In this document: positions 1 to 5,962 of the stretch, one piece after another
Numbering within the stretch: the first letter of the stretch is position 1
How the letters are laid out: every line of letters begins with the position of its first letter
From: Bacteroidota bacterium
Lineage (GTDB): Bacteria > Bacteroidota > Bacteroidia > Bacteroidales > JAAYUG01
Reading direction: 5' to 3'
Assembly (NCBI GenBank): GCA_021812865.1
Contig: JAKAMP010000120.1
Location: forward strand, 1-7,615
DNA: 7,615 nt
Program-made: the position numbers and the translations under genes
Notes under the pieces: generated by a model
What the model saw: the letters and a program-made list of their open reading frames with translations, nothing else
The model's database searches: none
What the model was told of the DNA's origin: nothing

Positions 1-173
1 CTGCTGAAAAACTCCATGAACCTTAAACTTTAGAACTGAAACCCGAAACAGAAAAAGCCAATTTATGGTCAATCAGTGGCCAAACTATTGTCATACAATC
101 GTAAAATTTTCACCATTGATATACATCCCACACTCCACCCCCTTGCAAGACAATCCGACTGCAAAACCGCACG

Positions 174-210
174 ACATTTTTTCATGATAACAGCATTGAA
201 AAATGTTTTT
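174..210 (+). terminator. Possible intrinsic terminator (AT-rich hairpin plus T-tract)
   Basis: ACATTTTT at 174-181 pairs perfectly with AAAAATGT at 199-206. After a bulged T (182), CA 183-184 pairs with TG 197-198, leaving a 12-nt loop. The right arm runs into TTTT (207-210). This is the shape of an intrinsic terminator for plus-strand transcription from the left, but the stem is almost all A-T and so weak. In an AT-rich region such a repeat could also arise by chance. Confidence 0.35.
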
Positions 211-262
211 CTGCCCCAGATTTTTATGCGATGCTTGTATTAATTTCCGATCCTTATGTAAG

Positions 263-292
263 TTTGAATTTTACATTTTATATCTGTATTTG
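263..292 (+). promoter_or_regulatory. Candidate Bacteroidota-type promoter for the DUF2752/CCC unit
   Basis: TTTG at 263-266 is followed after 18 nt by TGTATTTG at 285-292. The Bacteroidota primary sigma factor consensus is TTTG at -33 and TAnnTTTG at -7, about 19-21 nt apart. The -7 box therefore has one mismatch (G for A) and the spacing is slightly short. Transcription would start near 299, about 25 nt before the ATG at 324, which is a sensible leader length. The call rests only on motif and position. Confidence 0.45.
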
Positions 293-323
293 TGTATCGA
301 ATCAATAATTTGTCAAACCACGC

Positions 324-632
324 ATGTTTAACCACCTGATCCATTACCTTGAATCCCACATGGCCCCCTGCTATTATAAACAAGTGCTGGGAATACCCTG
401 TCCCGGTTGTGGCATGCAGACAGCCTTTATTGAACTGTTGAAGGGCCATATCTGGGAAAGCATTACCATTTATCCGGCGCTGGTTCCTACGATAGCCATG
501 TTATTTTTCCTAGTTCTGCACCTGATCTTCAGGTTCCGAAAGGGCGCCGACATCCTCAAATATTTGTTCATAGCGGACATAGCGATCGTAGTTTTTCATT
601 ATATTTATATCCTCATCACTCTTAAACACTAA
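324..632 (+). CDS. DUF2752 family small membrane protein
   Basis: This 102-residue protein has the hallmark CPGCGMQTA at residues 26-34, the Cys-Pro-x-Cys-Gly signature of DUF2752. The motif is followed by a hydrophobic segment at about 53-70, a basic stretch (RFRKG, 70-74) and a second hydrophobic segment at about 81-99, so it should sit in the inner membrane. The family's function is unknown; the two cysteines could bind metal or be redox active, which is inference. The length fits the family. The start at 324 is preferred because it lies just after a promoter-like sequence; Met13 (360) is an in-frame alternative that would still keep the cysteine motif. The next gene begins 3 nt after the stop, so the two are probably co-transcribed. 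Confidence 0.85.
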   Translation: MFNHLIHYLESHMAPCYYKQVLGIPCPGCGMQTAFIELLKGHIWESITIYPALVPTIAMLFFLVLHLIFRFRKGADILKYLFIADIAIVVFHYIYILITLKH

Positions 633-635
633 CCT

Positions 636-1016
636 ATGGAAAACACAAATGAACAAGTCAATCCAAATCCTCCGCAGCAACCGGTGGTGACACAGCAGGC
701 AGTGCCCAATTCAACTGCAGTTCTGGTTTTGGGAATCATCTCTATCGTCTCCTGCTGGTGCTATGGTCTGGTGGGAATCATTCTCGGTATCATCGCCCTG
801 GCCCTTGCATCAAAAGGAAACGCAGCCTATAAAATGAATCCCGGCCAATACTCTGAGCCATCATTCAAGAATCTCAAAGCCGGCAGGATCTGTGCAATTG
901 TTGGATTGAGCTTGTCCGGACTTTATCTTTTAGTTGTCATTATTTACCTTGCCGTAGTCGGTGTGGCCATCGGAACTATTTTCTCCGGTGCCCCCTGGCA
1001 TGCATTTATGAATTAA
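636..1016 (+). CDS. CCC-motif / DUF4190-like membrane protein
   Basis: This 126-residue protein has a polar N-terminal tail rich in Asn, Pro and Gln (residues 1-26), a hydrophobic hairpin at about 28-58, a polar loop of about 25 residues ending in LKAGRICAIVGL (80-91), and a last hydrophobic segment at about 86-116. This matches the Bacteroidota CCC-motif membrane proteins, which resemble DUF4190 and CD225-like small membrane proteins and have no established function. The name-giving cysteine triplet reads Cys40-Trp41-Cys42, so the central Cys is replaced. The gene starts 3 nt after the DUF2752 stop, and from memory the two families are often neighbours. Family assignment is fairly sure; function is unknown. 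Confidence 0.8.
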   Translation: MENTNEQVNPNPPQQPVVTQQAVPNSTAVLVLGIISIVSCWCYGLVGIILGIIALALASKGNAAYKMNPGQYSEPSFKNLKAGRICAIVGLSLSGLYLLVVIIYLAVVGVAIGTIFSGAPWHAFMN

Positions 1017-1019
1017 CCG

Positions 1020-1027
1020 TACCTTTG
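1020..1027 (+). promoter_or_regulatory. TAnnTTTG -7 box before the acyl-CoA reductase gene
   Basis: TACCTTTG is a perfect match to the Bacteroidota -7 consensus and is followed by GCA, a frequent continuation. No TTTG is seen at the usual -33 spacing, so only half of the promoter is supported. A start near 1034 would give a leader of about 58 nt that includes the hairpin at 1047-1075. The box also forms the left arm of a short inverted repeat, TACCTT-tgc-AAGGTA (1020-1034). Confidence 0.5.
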
Positions 1028-1046
1028 CAAGGTATTGAATCTTACT

Positions 1047-1079
1047 CCGGGGGACAGGACAAGACCTTCCCCCGGTTTT
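1047..1079 (+). terminator. Strong GC-rich hairpin with T-tract (terminator or leader attenuator)
   Basis: CCGGGGGA at 1047-1054 pairs perfectly with TCCCCCGG at 1068-1075. Past a bulged C (1055), AGG 1056-1058 also pairs with CCT 1065-1067, leaving a 6-nt loop. TTTT follows at 1076-1079. This is a textbook intrinsic terminator shape on the plus strand and would end the DUF2752/CCC transcript 31 nt after the stop codon. It lies downstream of the TACCTTTG box, so if that promoter is real, transcripts of the acyl-CoA reductase gene must read through it. The T-run is only four long, so termination may be partial. Confidence 0.6.
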
Positions 1080-1091
1080 ACTTGATGACCC

Positions 1092-2174
1092 ATGGATGTT
1101 AAAAAGCGAACCGAAACCTTTGTTGAACTGGGAAGGAGGCTAAGCCTGTTTTCCGGGAAAGCGCCTGCTGAACAGTTGAGGCAGAATCCGGTGCTTGCCC
1201 GTATCCGGCACCAGATTGAAAACGGGCATATTCTCAATCCATGGTTCACTCCGGAGAATATAAGGGAATCGATTCTGTCCATTGCGGAGATGCTGAAGGA
1301 AGAAAATCTAATATCCTGGATTTCAGGCTATCCTGAATTACAGAGAAGGGATAGAAAAAAATTTGCAATCGGGGTAATTTCTGCAGGAAACCTGCCATTG
1401 GTTGGATTTCATGATTTCCTGTGCGTGCTCATTTCCGGAAACAAATACCTGGGAAAGCTTTCTTCCAAAGATGATGTGCTTCCGGTTTGCATGGCAGACC
1501 TGCTGATCCAAATTGAACCGGAGTTTGCCTCGCTCATATCCTTTCCGGAAGGCAACCTGCATGGTTTTGACGCGGTAATTGCCACGGGAAGCAACAACAG
1601 CGCAAGGTACTTTGAATATTATTTCGGCAAATATCCCCATATCATCCGTAAAAACAGGAATGCCATTGCCATCCTCGATGGGTACGAAACAGAGGATGAG
1701 CTCAGGCTGCTGGCCGACGATATTTTCATGTATTTCGGACTGGGATGCAGGAATGTTTCAAAGGTTTATATCCCGGAAGGATACGATCCCAAAAAGTTCA
1801 TGCCTTCCCTGGAAGCCTATGCACACCTGAGGAACCACTATAAATACATGAATAATTATGAATACAACAGGGCAATCCTGCTGATCAACCAGGCTCCCCA
1901 CCTTGACAATGGCTTCCTGCTGGTCAAAGAAGATGAAACCATCGCCTCACCCATTGGCGTGCTCAATTACCAATATTATCCATCGGTTGATTGGCTGAAC
2001 AATCACGTTCAACAGCATATTGAACAGTTGCAATGCGTGGCAGGTCATATCGACTTGCCTTTCGGAACCATTCCTTTTGGAAAAGCCCAGCATCCAGGCC
2101 CTGCCGATTACGCAGATCATGCTGACACGATTGATTTTCTGCTGAAACTGGACAAAGAGTCCTTCAGCGCATGA
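1092..2174 (+). CDS. Acyl-CoA reductase, LuxC-like (aldehyde dehydrogenase superfamily)
   Basis: This 360-residue protein matches the short LuxC-like acyl-CoA reductases of Bacteroidota, whose family reaction is NAD(P)H-dependent reduction of an acyl thioester to the aldehyde. The probable catalytic cysteine is Cys219 in FGLGCRNVSK (215-224). Other blocks seen are NPWFTPENI (49-57), a nucleotide-binding-type segment GVISAGNLPLVGFHDFL (94-110), GKLSSKDD (121-128), ATGSNNSARYFEYYFGKY (164-181), DNGFLLVKED (272-281) and a C-terminal FGKAQHPGPADYADHADT (329-346). Length is normal, with no frameshift. There is no luxD, luxE or luxAB nearby, so light production is not implied; the real substrate is unknown. 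Its stop overlaps the miaA start (ATGA at 2171-2174), which implies translational coupling. There is no Shine-Dalgarno sequence before the ATG, as is usual in this phylum. Confidence 0.88.
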   Translation: MDVKKRTETFVELGRRLSLFSGKAPAEQLRQNPVLARIRHQIENGHILNPWFTPENIRESILSIAEMLKEENLISWISGYPELQRRDRKKFAIGVISAGNLPLVGFHDFLCVLISGNKYLGKLSSKDDVLPVCMADLLIQIEPEFASLISFPEGNLHGFDAVIATGSNNSARYFEYYFGKYPHIIRKNRNAIAILDGYETEDELRLLADDIFMYFGLGCRNVSKVYIPEGYDPKKFMPSLEAYAHLRNHYKYMNNYEYNRAILLINQAPHLDNGFLLVKEDETIASPIGVLNYQYYPSVDWLNNHVQQHIEQLQCVAGHIDLPFGTIPFGKAQHPGPADYADHADTIDFLLKLDKESFSA

Positions 2175-3067
2175 AAAAACTCGCCATCATTCTCGGTCCC
2201 ACGGCTTCGGGGAAATCAGCCCTGGCGCTATGGCTGGCCACAGAACTGAAAACGGTGATCCTATCTGCCGACTCCAGGCAAATGTACCGGGAGATGAAAA
2301 TCGGCACCGCACGCCCATCCGATGAAGAGTTGAACAGGGTGAAGCATTATTTTGTAGGTCAACTGTCTATTGCCGACTATTACAATGCGAGTATGTTCGA
2401 GATGGAAGTGCATGACCTGCTGGAAGATATTTTCCGTCAGCACGATATTGTGCTCATGGCCGGAGGTTCAGGCCTTTACATCGATGCAGTCTGCAAGGGG
2501 ATTGACGATTTCCCCACCACCGATCCGGAGGTACGCAAGGCCTTCCTTGAGCTGTATGAGCGTGAAGGAACCGAAGGATTGCGCAGCATGCTGAAGAAGC
2601 TCGATCCGGAATACTATGCCACCGCCGACCTGAAAAATTATAAAAGAATACTGAAGGCCCTCGAGGTGTCGACCATGACCGGTAAACCCTATTCTTCCTT
2701 CCTTACGGGTAAAAGCAAAGACCGGCCCTATGAAATCGTGAAGGTCGGGCTGGATATTCCCCGTGACACTTTATACCAGCGCATCAATGACAGGACAGAA
2801 AAAATGCTTTCGGACGGATGGCTGGAGGAAGCACGAAGCCTTTACCCCTACCGGCATCACAATGCCCTGAACACCGTGGGATACAAAGAGCTGTTTGCTT
2901 TTATTGAAGGGAAAACAGAGCTGGATGAGGCTGTAAGGCTTATCAAAAGAAATACCCGGCATTATGCCCGAAGGCAGCTTTCCTGGTTTGCGCGCGATAA
3001 AAGAATCCGGTGGTTCAATCCAGGGGAAGAAGCAGCAATCCTGGAATACATAAGGGACTGTCGATGA
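2171..3067 (+). CDS. miaA: tRNA dimethylallyltransferase MiaA
   Basis: MiaA transfers a dimethylallyl group from dimethylallyl diphosphate to N6 of A37 in tRNAs that read UNN codons, giving i6A, which stabilises codon-anticodon pairing. The 298-residue protein has the P-loop GPTASGKS (9-16), DSRQMY (34-39), which holds the catalytic-type Asp34, AGGSGLY (97-103), the RILKALEV helix (159-166), NTVGYKELF (234-242) and the C-terminal RNTRHYARRQLSWF (260-273), all in family order. Length is typical. The ATG overlaps the acyl-CoA reductase stop by 4 nt. The Nudix reading frame also opens in the miaA stop region. The enzyme is cytosolic. The region around 153-160 reads DLKNYKRI where many MiaA proteins have a Pro-Gln (NPQR) version; I take this as lineage variation. 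Confidence 0.97.
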   Translation: MKKLAIILGPTASGKSALALWLATELKTVILSADSRQMYREMKIGTARPSDEELNRVKHYFVGQLSIADYYNASMFEMEVHDLLEDIFRQHDIVLMAGGSGLYIDAVCKGIDDFPTTDPEVRKAFLELYEREGTEGLRSMLKKLDPEYYATADLKNYKRILKALEVSTMTGKPYSSFLTGKSKDRPYEIVKVGLDIPRDTLYQRINDRTEKMLSDGWLEEARSLYPYRHHNALNTVGYKELFAFIEGKTELDEAVRLIKRNTRHYARRQLSWFARDKRIRWFNPGEEAAILEYIRDCR

Positions 3068-3141
3068 TTTTTTTTCTTGCAGAACAAAATGCACCCGTAA
3101 GTGTTAACAAACCAGCCTCACAGGGCTTCAGAGAACAGAGT

Positions 3142-3606
3142 ATGGAAGAAACCATCAGGCATTTCAACATCAGGGTTTATGCACTGGTCCTCAATAGCCG
3201 GAGGGAAGTACTGCTAAGCGATGAGTTTCAGATGGGTATGCGTATGACCAAGTTTCCGGGTGGAGGGATGCATTTCGGCGAAGGCACATTGGACTGCCTG
3301 CACCGTGAGATGATGGAAGAATTCAGTCAGGATGTGGAGGTAATCAGGCACTATTATACCACTGACTTTTTCCAGAAAGCGCTATTTTACGATGATCACC
3401 AGCTGATCAGCATTTATTACCTGTGCCGGCTGAAAGGCGAACCCCGGTTCCCGGTCTCGAAGGTTCCTTTCGAGCAGATCAGCGATATTAATGGAAGCCA
3501 GGCAGCCCGCTGGATCAGTCTCAGGGAACTGTATCCCGACAAGTACCTGAGTTTCCCGGTCGACCGGCATGTCGCGAAAATGCTTATCACGGATCAAACC
3601 CTCTGA
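3142..3606 (+). CDS. Nudix hydrolase
   Basis: This is a 154-residue Nudix-fold protein that likely hydrolyses a nucleoside diphosphate linked to another group; the substrate cannot be read from sequence. The Nudix box spans 41-63: Gly41, Glu47, Arg55-Glu56 and Glu59-Glu60 fit GX5EX7REUXEE, so the metal-binding glutamates are present, but the closing Gly-hydrophobic pair is Ser62-Gln63. The box is preceded by KFPGGG (37-42), and WISLREL (124-130) is a typical strand near the C-terminus. I chose the ATG at 3142 because the fold begins at once (HFNIRVYALVLN). An in-frame ATG at 3064 overlaps the miaA stop as ATGA and would add 26 residues of no recognisable type; it cannot be ruled out. The gene is probably last in the acyl-CoA reductase-miaA unit. 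Confidence 0.88.
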   Translation: MEETIRHFNIRVYALVLNSRREVLLSDEFQMGMRMTKFPGGGMHFGEGTLDCLHREMMEEFSQDVEVIRHYYTTDFFQKALFYDDHQLISIYYLCRLKGEPRFPVSKVPFEQISDINGSQAARWISLRELYPDKYLSFPVDRHVAKMLITDQTL

Positions 3607-3670
3607 GCGGTTGTTTGAGCATCCGGGGCGAATCGGCTGCATGAAATGTATGGATTTAAAGGGAATTATG

Positions 3671-3678
3671 TAATTTTG
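3671..3678 (+). promoter_or_regulatory. TAnnTTTG -7 box before the glycosyltransferase gene
   Basis: TAATTTTG, followed by CA, is a perfect match to the Bacteroidota -7 element and lies in the 146-bp gap between the Nudix and glycosyltransferase genes. No good TTTG is found about 20 nt upstream, so the call is partial. A start near 3685 would give a leader of about 68 nt. It is the most likely promoter for the sugar unit starting at 3753. Confidence 0.45.
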
Positions 3679-3733
3679 CATTAATCATTGCAGAACCTGT
3701 AAAAATGTTCCTTTCAACCCTTACCGGAGATGC

Positions 3734-3745
3734 GATCAATTGATC
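3734..3745. repeat. 12-bp perfect palindrome just upstream of the glycosyltransferase start
   Basis: GATCAATTGATC reads the same on both strands. It ends 7 nt before the TTG start codon at 3753 and contains the in-frame TGA (3741-3743) that bounds the reading frame. It could be an operator half-site pair or could hinder ribosome access. One or two perfect 12-bp palindromes are expected by chance in a window of this size, so function is unproven. Confidence 0.3.
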
Positions 3746-3752
3746 TACCATT

Positions 3753-4895
3753 TTGAACAGAAAAATTGTCATCATAGGTTCTGCGCACCCCTTCAGGGGT
3801 GGATTGGCAGCATATAACGAACGGCTGGCCAGGGAATTTCTCAGCCAGGGCGATGAAGTACAGGTGGAGACCTTCAGTCTTCAATACCCATCCTTCCTTT
3901 TCCCAGGGAAAACGCAGTATGCTAGCTGGCCTGCCCCGGATGACCTGAAGATCAACGTTACGATTAACTCCATCAATCTGTTCAACTGGCTGAAGGTTGG
4001 GCGAAGACTCAGAAAGCAGAAACCCGACCTGGTAATTATAAAATTCTGGCTGCCCTTTATGGGTCCCTGCTTCGGAACCATAGCCCGGATCATAAAGAGA
4101 AACAGGCATACCCGGGTGATTTCCATTCTCGACAATATCATTCCGCATGAGCATCGCCCGGGAGACCGCATTCTCACGAAGTACTTCGTCAAACCGGTGG
4201 ATGGGTTTGTGGCCATGTCAAAATCGGTGATGGCCGATATCGATCATTTCGACACGAAAAAGCCAAGAAAGCTCTGTCCCCACCCGCTGTTTGACAATTT
4301 CGGAAAACCTGTTTCGCGTGAAGATGCCTTGCAGAGCCTATCCCTCGATCCTGCAACACGGTATTTCCTGTTTTTCGGCTTTATCCGCGATTATAAAGGG
4401 CTGGACCTTCTCCTGCAGGCATTTGCCGATTCACGATTGGCAGCAATGCCGGTAAAGCTCATCGTTGCAGGAGAATTTTACTCCGATCCCAAACCCTATC
4501 ATAACCTGATAGAAAACCTGAACCTGAAAGAGAGGGTGATACTGAGGACTAACTTCATCCCCGACAGTGAAGTGGCCCGGTATTTCTGTGCGGCCGATAT
4601 AATTGTTCAGCCCTATAAAAGCGCCACGCAGAGCGGCGTAACCCAGATTGCCTATCATTTTGAAAAGCCCATGCTGGTAACCAATACGGGCGGACTTCCG
4701 GAGATTGTACCTCATGGAAAGGTTGGGTACGTAGTGGAACCCGAACCCAAAGCCATCAGCGATGCATTGACTGACTTCATACAGAATCAACGGTATGATG
4801 AATATTCCGGGAATGCACGCATAGAAAAAAACAATTATTCCTGGGACCGAATGGTGAAAACCATTCTTGAAACCAGCGATATACCTAGTTATTGA
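3753..4895 (+). CDS. GT-B glycosyltransferase, family 4-like, with a TTG start
   Basis: This 380-residue protein is a two-domain GT-B enzyme that likely adds a sugar from a nucleotide donor to a growing surface glycan on the cytoplasmic side. The N-terminal domain opens with KIVIIGSAHPFRGGLAAYNERLA (4-26), whose Gly-Gly loop is typical of GT4 enzymes. The C-terminal domain starts at about 203 (RYFLFFGFIRDYKGLDLLLQAF) and includes KLIVAGEF (235-242) and the donor-site region around QPYKSATQSGVTQIAYHFEKP (286-306), then TNTGGLPEIVP (310-320). The usual acidic E-x7-E is not evident there. The start must be TTG 3753 (or ATT 3750): a stop lies at 3741 and the first in-frame ATG is deep inside the N-terminal domain. 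hddA begins 4 nt after the stop. A role in heptose transfer is inferred only from the neighbours. Confidence 0.9.
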   Translation: MNRKIVIIGSAHPFRGGLAAYNERLAREFLSQGDEVQVETFSLQYPSFLFPGKTQYASWPAPDDLKINVTINSINLFNWLKVGRRLRKQKPDLVIIKFWLPFMGPCFGTIARIIKRNRHTRVISILDNIIPHEHRPGDRILTKYFVKPVDGFVAMSKSVMADIDHFDTKKPRKLCPHPLFDNFGKPVSREDALQSLSLDPATRYFLFFGFIRDYKGLDLLLQAFADSRLAAMPVKLIVAGEFYSDPKPYHNLIENLNLKERVILRTNFIPDSEVARYFCAADIIVQPYKSATQSGVTQIAYHFEKPMLVTNTGGLPEIVPHGKVGYVVEPEPKAISDALTDFIQNQRYDEYSGNARIEKNNYSWDRMVKTILETSDIPSY

Positions 4896-4899
4896 CATT

Positions 4900-5922
4900 A
4901 TGCTGATCAGATCAAAAGCACCGTTACGATTAGGCCTGGCCGGCGGAGGTTCGGACGTATCTCCGTATTCCGACATATACGGGGGCGCCATCCTGAATGC
5001 CACCATTGCCATGTATGCCTATGCTACCATCGAGCCCACCAGCAACGGAAAAGTTGTACTGAACGCACTCGATACGGGTGAACGTTGCGAAATGCCTGCC
5101 ACCTCAGAACTTAAAATAGACGGTACCCTTGACCTGATCAAGGGCATATACAACCGGGTGGTGAAAGATTACGTACACAAGCCCTTGTCCTTTGAACTTT
5201 CCACCTATGTGGATGCCCCCCCGGGATCAGGACTGGGATCGAGTTCAACCCTGGTCATTGCCATCCTGGGCGCCTTTACCGAATGGCTCAAGCTGCCCCT
5301 GGGCGATTATGACCTTGCCCAACTGGCCTACCAGATTGAACGCATGGATATGAACATGTCGGGCGGAAAGCAGGATCAGTATGCTGCCACTTTCGGCGGC
5401 GTAAACTTCATGGAATTTTACGCAAATGATAAGGTAATTGTGAACCCCCTGCGCATCAAAGACCAGGTATTACAGGAGCTGGCCGTGAACCTTGTGCTGT
5501 ACTACACTGAAAAGAGCAGGTTGTCATCGCAGATCATCGAAGCCCAACGCCAGAATGTGATGAACAACAACTCCAATTCGGTGGAAGCCATGCATAAGAT
5601 CAAGGAACAGGCTGTGCTGATGAAAGAAGCCTTGCTGAAAGGCGAACTGCAGACCATTGGCGAAATTCTTGATTTCGGCTGGCAGAACAAGAAAAAGATG
5701 GCCCAGGGTATTACCAACCAGTGGATAGACGATGTTTACAATGCCGCAATCAGGGCCGGGGCCACGGGAGGAAAGGTTTCCGGTGCAGGCGGAGGTGGAT
5801 TTATGTTTTTTTATTGCCCCGGACTCACACGATATAAGGTAATAAAAACGTTGGAGCAATTCGGCGGGCAGGTAAAAAGGTATGAATTCACCAAACACGG
5901 ATTGAAAACATGGGTAATTTAG
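4900..5922 (+). CDS. hddA: D-glycero-alpha-D-manno-heptose 7-phosphate kinase (GHMP family)
   Basis: HddA phosphorylates D-glycero-D-manno-heptose 7-phosphate at C1 with ATP to give the alpha-1,7-bisphosphate, the second step of GDP-heptose synthesis. The 340-residue protein has all three GHMP kinase motifs: LGLAGGGSD (11-19), the ATP loop APPGSGLGSSSTL (106-118) and the C-terminal KVSGAGGGGFM (292-302). The block MSGGKQDQYAATFGGVNF (153-170) is characteristic of the sugar-kinase branch that includes HddA and fucokinase-like enzymes. Length is normal for HddA. The start at ATG 4900 places the protein 4 nt after the glycosyltransferase stop; an upstream in-frame TTG (4867) would add unconserved residues inside that gene. 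gmhA and hddC follow, which strongly supports the heptose assignment over other GHMP sugar kinases. Confidence 0.92.
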   Translation: MLIRSKAPLRLGLAGGGSDVSPYSDIYGGAILNATIAMYAYATIEPTSNGKVVLNALDTGERCEMPATSELKIDGTLDLIKGIYNRVVKDYVHKPLSFELSTYVDAPPGSGLGSSSTLVIAILGAFTEWLKLPLGDYDLAQLAYQIERMDMNMSGGKQDQYAATFGGVNFMEFYANDKVIVNPLRIKDQVLQELAVNLVLYYTEKSRLSSQIIEAQRQNVMNNNSNSVEAMHKIKEQAVLMKEALLKGELQTIGEILDFGWQNKKKMAQGITNQWIDDVYNAAIRAGATGGKVSGAGGGGFMFFYCPGLTRYKVIKTLEQFGGQVKRYEFTKHGLKTWVI

Positions 5923-5937
5923 TCGGATTGTTATTAT

Positions 5938-5945
5938 TATATTTG
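5938..5945 (+). promoter_or_regulatory. TAnnTTTG -7 box between hddA and gmhA
   Basis: TATATTTG is a perfect match to the Bacteroidota -7 consensus, in the 40-bp gap between hddA and gmhA. TTTA at 5918-5921, overlapping the hddA stop, is an imperfect -33 candidate with a short 16-nt spacing. The implied leader is only about 11 nt long. If real, it is an internal promoter that lets gmhA-hddC be expressed apart from the glycosyltransferase and hddA. Confidence 0.4.
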
Positions 5946-5962
5946 TATCAACAAGTTTCTAT

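Larger units (their letters stand above)
1..323. other. Gene-free AT-rich region upstream of the DUF2752 gene
   Basis: No reading frame on either strand looks like a protein family, and stop codons are frequent on the plus strand. The stretch is AT-rich compared with the coding DNA to its right. It contains a hairpin with a T-tract (174-210) and a promoter-like pair of boxes (263-292), both listed separately. It is probably the intergenic space after a gene to the left of the window. No structured RNA, tRNA or long repeat was recognised in it. Confidence 0.6.

Noticed and set aside
240..449. 69-residue minus-strand reading frame over the DUF2752 gene start
   Set aside because: It overlaps a gene with a clear family motif and resembles no family; it is an antisense shadow.
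1092..2174. A bioluminescence (lux) locus
   Set aside because: The LuxC-like protein is the only lux-type gene; luciferase, acyl-transferase and synthetase genes are all absent and such lone homologues are common in Bacteroidota.
3010..3063. Nudix start at 3010 inside miaA
   Set aside because: It would overlap the conserved miaA C-terminus by 58 bp and adds residues unlike any Nudix protein.
4867..4899. Extended hddA start at TTG 4867
   Set aside because: It would add 11 residues inside the glycosyltransferase gene, while GHMP sugar kinases of this type begin directly with the strand seen after ATG 4900.
4431..5012. 193-residue minus-strand reading frame across the glycosyltransferase/hddA junction
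   Set aside because: Both plus-strand proteins over this stretch are full-length and motif-rich; the antisense frame has no recognisable domain.
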